A DNA stretch of 64,000 nucleotides from an uncultured Paracoccaceae bacterium (GTDB taxonomy: Bacteria > Pseudomonadota > Alphaproteobacteria > Rhodobacterales > Rhodobacteraceae), in assembly GCA_937138255.1 (NCBI GenBank), contig CAKZOU010000067.1, forward strand, positions 35,516 through 99,515, in the 5' to 3' direction. Under the pieces are notes generated by a model. It saw only the letters and a program-made list of their open reading frames with translations. It did not search any database and was not told the origin of the DNA. Shown here piece by piece: positions 59,534-64,000 of this stretch. Position numbers and translations under genes: made by a program. Position 1 is the stretch's first letter; every line of letters starts with the position of its first letter.

Positions 59534-60493
59534 TCACAACCAACGCCGCCAACGCATCAAGATATAGAGGCCAACGCCAAGCGCGGCCAACGCCACACAC
59601 AGAAGGAAGAACCCGACCGACGACTGCGCGCCGGGGATGCCGCCGAGATTGACGCCGAACAGGCCGGTGAGAAAGCCGAGCGGCAGAAAGATCACTGCGA
59701 TGACCGACAGTGCAAAGCCGTTGCGGCCCATGCGGGCGGTCTGCACAAGGTCGAGGTGGTCGGAGATTGCCGTCAGGCGCTCACGCACCTCGTGCAACTC
59801 CTCGACCGAGCGGGTCGCGCGGTTCGCGGTCTCGTGCAGGCGCGGCCGCAGGGAGGCGGGGATCACCGGTGTCTCGATCGCCGCCAGAAGGTTGAGCGCA
59901 TCGGTCTGCGGCCCGATGTGGCGGCGCAGCTTGATGACTTTGCGGCGAAGGGGGGCAAGCTTGGGTTGGCTCTCGTCTTCCTCGTCATAGACTTCGGTTT
60001 CCATCTGCTCGGTGATCTCGTCGAGATCGAGCGAGACGGTCTCGATCCGCTCGGTCAGGCCATCGCAAAGCGCCAGGAGGAATTCGGCCGTTGTCGCCGG
60101 GGCTTGGCCTTGCTCGGCGTCAAGGCGAATGGCGTCGACGGCAAAGATCTTGCGGCGGCGGACGGTGACAAGGATGGTCTCGGTTGCCCAGATCCGCACC
60201 GAGACCATGTCCTCGACCTCGGAGCCCGCGTTGAGGTTGGCGCCGCGCAGGGTCAGGATCAGGCCGTCGCCCTGGGCGCTGACCCGCGGGCGGGTCTCGG
60301 TGGCCTTGAGGCTGCGGGCGACGATCGGCGGCAGGTAGGTATCGACCCAATTGGCAAAGCCCGGATCGTCGAGGTTGAGATGCAGCCAGCGATAGCCCTG
60401 CGCGCCCTCAGGCAGAGGTTCGAGCGAGCGGGCAGGGACCGCCTTGCCATCCGGACTGACATCGAAGGCGCAGACGGGGGAAAGCGGGGTCAT
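59534..60493 (-). CDS. CorA/ZntB-like divalent cation channel
   Basis: A 319-residue CorA-family protein with a large cytosolic N-terminal domain (about 1-255) and two C-terminal membrane helices (about 262-282 and 293-314). The pore-loop signature is LTGLFGVNLGG: the usual GMN motif reads GVN, as in ZntB-like members, so zinc export or different cation selectivity is possible. The start at 60493 is chosen by homology; longer frames upstream are antisense-like. Its start overlaps the antiporter stop by four bases. Confidence 0.86.
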   Translation of the reverse strand: MTPLSPVCAFDVSPDGKAVPARSLEPLPEGAQGYRWLHLNLDDPGFANWVDTYLPPIVARSLKATETRPRVSAQGDGLILTLRGANLNAGSEVEDMVSVRIWATETILVTVRRRKIFAVDAIRLDAEQGQAPATTAEFLLALCDGLTERIETVSLDLDEITEQMETEVYDEEDESQPKLAPLRRKVIKLRRHIGPQTDALNLLAAIETPVIPASLRPRLHETANRATRSVEELHEVRERLTAISDHLDLVQTARMGRNGFALSVIAVIFLPLGFLTGLFGVNLGGIPGAQSSVGFFLLCVALAALGVGLYILMRWRRWL

Positions 60494-61752
60494 GGTTGCT
60501 CCTGCTTGGGGAGTTCTGGCGCGCGGCCAAGACGCATGGCGACCTTGCCGACCGTGAGGCCCTGAACGATGATCGAGAAGACCACGACGACATAGGTCGC
60601 GGTCAGGATGAGCGGCTTCCACTCGTTCTCTGGCAAGGCCAGCGCAAGCGCGACCGAGATGCCGCCCTTGAGCCCGCCCCATGTCATGATCGGAATGACC
60701 CCGCGGCTGAAACTGCGGAACGGCCTCAGAAGGGCGATTGGCACAGCCACAGCGGCAAGGCGCGCGAGAAGAGCCAAGCCCACCGAAAGGGCTCCGGCAA
60801 TGAGGAAATCCCATTCCAGCACGATGGAGAAAACCTCAATCCCGATGAGCAGGAAGAGAACCGCATTCAGAATCTCGTCGATCAGCCGCCAGAAGGCATC
60901 GACATAGCGCCGCGTCTGTTTCGACATCCCGTATTTCGTCCCCACATCGCCGATGAGAAGCCCCGCGCAGACCGCCATGATCGGGGCTGAAACATGAAGC
61001 GCCACCGCCAGCTCATAGCCGCCGAAGGCAAGCCCCAACGTGATCAGAACCTCAAGCGCATAGTCGTCGATGCGTTTCATCACCTGAAAGACAAGCCAAC
61101 CAAGGACCACGCCAAGGACCGCGCCCCCCAGTGCCTCCTGCAGGAAGAGACCCACCGCGCCGCCAAGCCCTTCCGCATGGTGCCCGTCCGAGGGAAAGGC
61201 GAGGCCGACAAGCACGAGGTAGACCACATAGCCCACGCCATCGTTGAAAAGGCTTTCGCCGGCGATCTTGGTCTCGAGCGTCTTTTGCAGTTCGGCCTCG
61301 CGCAGAACACCCATGACCGCCACCGGATCGGTGGGCGAAATCAGCGCGCCAAAGACGAGCGCGACAAGGAGCGGCATTCCGGTGATCCAGCTGAAGCCGA
61401 AACCGACGACAGCGGTCGAGAGGCCGACGCCGAGGGTTGCCATCAGAAGGATCACGATGGCCTGTTCGCGCAGGGATGAAAGGCTGACGTGCAGCGCGCC
61501 GGCAAAAAGGAGAAGCCCAAGCATTCCTTCCAACAGCGCCTTTGAGAAGGCAATCTCGCGCACCGCGCCGCCGAGCGAATCCGCAAGGCCGAGCGAGGGC
61601 ACCACGAGATCGAGTAGCATCGCGCCGACCGAGGCGGCCAAAGCCACGACCAGAACGCCGATGCTCGGCGGCAGGCGCAGCCAGAAATAGTTGATGGAGC
61701 CAAAGACCCCGGCCAACACGATCAGAAGGGATGTTGCCTGAAGGAGGTTCAT
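60490..61752 (-). CDS. CPA1-family sodium/proton antiporter
   Basis: A 420-residue inner-membrane antiporter (NhaP/CPA1 type) with about twelve helices. The ion-binding region is PTDPVAVMGVLRE near residue 139 and ESLFNDGVGYVVYL near 164, with the conserved Asp pair (ND) that binds Na+/H+. Co-transcribed with the CorA-like gene (four-base overlap), suggesting a shared role in cation balance. Confidence 0.9.
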   Translation of the reverse strand: MNLLQATSLLIVLAGVFGSINYFWLRLPPSIGVLVVALAASVGAMLLDLVVPSLGLADSLGGAVREIAFSKALLEGMLGLLLFAGALHVSLSSLREQAIVILLMATLGVGLSTAVVGFGFSWITGMPLLVALVFGALISPTDPVAVMGVLREAELQKTLETKIAGESLFNDGVGYVVYLVLVGLAFPSDGHHAEGLGGAVGLFLQEALGGAVLGVVLGWLVFQVMKRIDDYALEVLITLGLAFGGYELAVALHVSAPIMAVCAGLLIGDVGTKYGMSKQTRRYVDAFWRLIDEILNAVLFLLIGIEVFSIVLEWDFLIAGALSVGLALLARLAAVAVPIALLRPFRSFSRGVIPIMTWGGLKGGISVALALALPENEWKPLILTATYVVVVFSIIVQGLTVGKVAMRLGRAPELPKQEQP

Positions 61753-61808
61753 GCGCGCCTCTTGCTTTTGGCTTGAGCCTAGCGCGGATTGGCGCAGGGG
61801 TCACGGGT

Positions 61809-62651
61809 TTAGAGCAAGAGCCGCCCATCCATCGTTTGCACCGCTGCCCCGCTGATGGTGACGCCGTTTGGCCCTGTCGTGGCGCTGATCCGCGAGGGGC
61901 GTCCCATGTCCTCGCCCTGCCGGATCTCGAGGGCGATATCGCGTCCCTCTAGTTGCGCCAAGAATGCTGCCAGCGCCGCCGCGGCGCTTCCCGTGGCGGG
62001 GTCTTCGGGGATGTTGTCGAGCGGCGCAAACATCCGCGCATCCACACGCGATCCGGCGCGGGTATAGCAAAAGATCGCGAAATCGAGGCCACCGGGATAG
62101 AGCATCGCCCCGCGCCGAAAGGCATCCGTCACCGGCATCGCCGAGGACAAGGCCTCGCGGTCGGACAGTTCGGCAAGCACGAAGGGCAGGCCGAGGCTCG
62201 CCTGAACCGGCGCGTGGCGATGCAGACGGATATCGCCGATAGCGAGGCTCAGGCATTCGGCCACAAGCTCGGTCGGCGGTTCGGCAAGGATTTCCAAAGG
62301 CCGCGCGGTGGTAAACCGCGCCACATTGCCCGTCGCCACCGCCGCAATCGGGCCTACGCCCAGCTCCAGCACCATCTGTTCGGGTTTGCCCAGAGCGTGA
62401 AGCGCGACCGCCGTGCCGATGGTCGGATGCCCGGCAAAGGGCACCTCCATCGTGGGCGTAAAGATGCGGACCTTGGCTGTATGTGCCGGATTTTCTGGAG
62501 GATAGACAAAGGTCGTCTCGGAGAAATTGAACTCGCGCGCGATCTTCTGAAGCTTGTCCTGTGGCAGCTTTTCCGCCTCGGGAAAAACGGCAAGCTGATT
62601 GCCGCCGAAGGGCGTCTCGGTGAAAACGTCATAGACAAGATAGCGCGGCAT
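61809..62651 (-). CDS. PhzF-family isomerase/epimerase-like protein
   Basis: A 280-residue PhzF-fold protein related to diaminopimelate epimerase. Segments include [34 protein letters not shown] (containing the catalytic Glu), [17 protein letters not shown] and [15 protein letters not shown]. Most family members outside phenazine clusters act on unknown substrates; no phenazine genes are here. Confidence 0.88.
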   Translation of the reverse strand: MPRYLVYDVFTETPFGGNQLAVFPEAEKLPQDKLQKIAREFNFSETTFVYPPENPAHTAKVRIFTPTMEVPFAGHPTIGTAVALHALGKPEQMVLELGVGPIAAVATGNVARFTTARPLEILAEPPTELVAECLSLAIGDIRLHRHAPVQASLGLPFVLAELSDREALSSAMPVTDAFRRGAMLYPGGLDFAIFCYTRAGSRVDARMFAPLDNIPEDPATGSAAAALAAFLAQLEGRDIALEIRQGEDMGRPSRISATTGPNGVTISGAAVQTMDGRLLL

Positions 62652-62723
62652 CGGGCGGGCCTTTTCTTCAATGGTCCGCCCGAGCCTAAGGGGCTTTCGC
62701 CCTGTCGCAAAGCCTTTTGCGCC

Positions 62724-63974
62724 TCAGCCGAGCTGCACCAGAGCATGGCGTTTCTTGCCCGCGCTGAGCTTGACCGGCGCGCCCAGATCGACGACCGAAA
62801 GCATCAGCCCCGCATCCGTCAGCGGCTCGTCATTGATCCGAGCGCCATTGTCGGCGATGAGGCGCTTGGCCTCCTTGCCGCTGGCCGCAAGGCCCGAGCG
62901 CACCAGAACCTGCACGATGGAAATCCCCTCGCCAACCTCATCGGCCGAAAGGGTCAGCGTCGGAAGATCGTCGCCGATCCCGCCCTTCTCGAACACCTCA
63001 CGCGCCGTCGCCTCCGCAGCCTCGGCCGCCGCGCGGCCATGGGCAAGGGTGGTCACTTCGTTGGCGAGGATGATCTTGGCCCCGTTGATCTCGGACCCGC
63101 CCAACGCACCAAGACGCTCGCATTCCTCGACCGGAAGCTCGGTATAGAGCTTGAGGAAGCGGCCCACGTCGGCGTCGGTCGTATTGCGCCAGAACTGCCA
63201 GAACTCGTAAGCGCTGAGCATATCGGCATTCAGCCAGATAGCGCCCGCCGCCGATTTGCCCATCTTCTTGCCGTCCGAAGTGGTCAGGAGCGGCGAGGTC
63301 AGGCCATAGATCTCCTTGTCGAGAACCCGACGCGTCAGGTCGATACCGTTGACGATATTGCCCCACTGATCCGAGCCGCCCATCTGCAACAGGCAGCCAT
63401 AGCGGCGGTTGAGCTCGAGAAAGTCATAGGCCTGCAAGATCATGTAGTTGAACTCGAGGAACGACAGAGATTGCTCCCGGTCGAGCCGGGATTTCACGCT
63501 CTCGAACGACAGCATCCGGTTGATCGAGAAATGCCGCCCGATATCGCGCAGGAAATCGAGATAGTTCAGCCCGTCGAGCCACTCGGCGTTATTAAGCATG
63601 AGCGCACCGCTGGGGCTCTCGTCATAACGGATGTAGGCCGAGAAAACCTTCTTGATCCCGGCGATATTGTCGTCGATCTGCTCGGCCGAAAGAAGCGGGC
63701 GCTCATCGGCGCGGAACGAGGGATCGCCCACCTTGGTGGTACCGCCGCCCATCAGGGTGATCGGTTTGTGGCCGGTCTTCTGCAGCCAGCGCAGCATCAT
63801 GATCTGAATAAGGCTGCCCACATGAAGCGATTTCGCTGTCGCATCAAAGCCGATATAGGCCGGAACGACACCCTTCACCAAAACCTCGTCAAGGCCTTGA
63901 TAATCCGTGCAATCGGCCAAAAAGCCGCGGGTTATCATCACAGCCATGAAATCCGATTTGGGATGGTAGGTCAT
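62724..63974 (-). CDS. tyrS: Tyrosyl-tRNA synthetase
   Basis: A class I synthetase that charges tRNA-Tyr. At 416 residues it is the TyrRS form with a C-terminal S4-like RNA-binding domain (about 350-412). The HIGH-type motif is [11 protein letters not shown] near residue 46 and the KMSKS-type is DGKKMGKS near 235. The start at 63974 has AAGGA upstream; an in-frame Met (MAVM) follows nine residues later. The last gene before the window end. Confidence 0.97.
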   Translation of the reverse strand: MTYHPKSDFMAVMITRGFLADCTDYQGLDEVLVKGVVPAYIGFDATAKSLHVGSLIQIMMLRWLQKTGHKPITLMGGGTTKVGDPSFRADERPLLSAEQIDDNIAGIKKVFSAYIRYDESPSGALMLNNAEWLDGLNYLDFLRDIGRHFSINRMLSFESVKSRLDREQSLSFLEFNYMILQAYDFLELNRRYGCLLQMGGSDQWGNIVNGIDLTRRVLDKEIYGLTSPLLTTSDGKKMGKSAAGAIWLNADMLSAYEFWQFWRNTTDADVGRFLKLYTELPVEECERLGALGGSEINGAKIILANEVTTLAHGRAAAEAAEATAREVFEKGGIGDDLPTLTLSADEVGEGISIVQVLVRSGLAASGKEAKRLIADNGARINDEPLTDAGLMLSVVDLGAPVKLSAGKKRHALVQLG

Positions 63975-64000
63975 CGTCTTGTCCTTAAGGTTCGGGCGAG

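Overview
The window is a gene-dense, GC-rich stretch of housekeeping chromosome from an alphaproteobacterium, most likely a member of the Rhodobacterales (Rhodobacteraceae). Supporting signs are the protein sequences, the alphaproteobacterial SOS box (GTTC-N7-GTTC) in front of lexA, a fused IorAB indolepyruvate oxidoreductase, a B12-dependent ribonucleotide reductase, the gene order gltA-gltX-comEC-lexA-moeA-moaC-trpCDG, and a holin of the gene-transfer-agent (GTA) release family. I see no insertion sequences, rRNA or CRISPR arrays, and one tRNA (Pro, TGG). Most long antisense reading frames are GC-driven shadows.

Layout. 1-2.4 kb: mmsA (cut by the window edge) divergent from a LysR gene. 2.4-10 kb: a CBS-domain protein, coaD, two gap paralogues separated by a 46-residue membrane protein, a DUF808 protein, tkt, a coiled-coil protein and zapA. 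The gap genes carry paired GTTAGCGCTAAC-type operators, and they differ at residue 36 (Asp versus Ala), the position that sets NAD versus NADP preference. 10-17 kb: a lower-GC methyltransferase, grxD-bolA, a MerR/TipAS regulator, purL, a kinase-like phosphotransferase and an M29 aminopeptidase. 17-29 kb: a LysR gene divergent from iorAB, then murI, argC and a ccm cluster (ccmE, ccmF, ccmH). A three-gene lysis cassette (GH108 endolysin, GTA-type holin, XhlA-like protein) sits between ccmE and ccmF. paaG follows.

29-49 kb: DUF2087, GNAT, gltA, gltX, comEC, lexA, moeA-moaC-trpC-trpD-trpG as an overlapping operon, a polysaccharide-deacetylase-like protein, and a long minus-strand run fabI-lysE-gpt-DUF2127-aminotransferase-ppiD-trpE. 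49-56 kb: pdxH, a tandem cold-shock protein overlapping a DUF192 gene, tRNA-Pro, a small exported protein, a 498-base gap with a strong NrdR box, nrdJ, a cupin and an FAD oxidoreductase. 57-64 kb: eno, a DMT transporter and fur (closely packed), CorA/ZntB, a CPA1 antiporter, a PhzF-like protein and tyrS.

The most interesting theme is gene transfer. The window holds a putative GTA cell-lysis cassette, comEC (needed for GTA DNA uptake in Rhodobacter capsulatus) with a CtrA-like site in front, and lexA (a regulator linked to GTA in R. capsulatus) with a perfect SOS box. The second theme is central carbon control through operators at gap1, gap2 and possibly tkt. Coordinates and motifs were read directly from the sequence. 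Functional links to CceR, CtrA, NrdR and GTA are inferences from known families.
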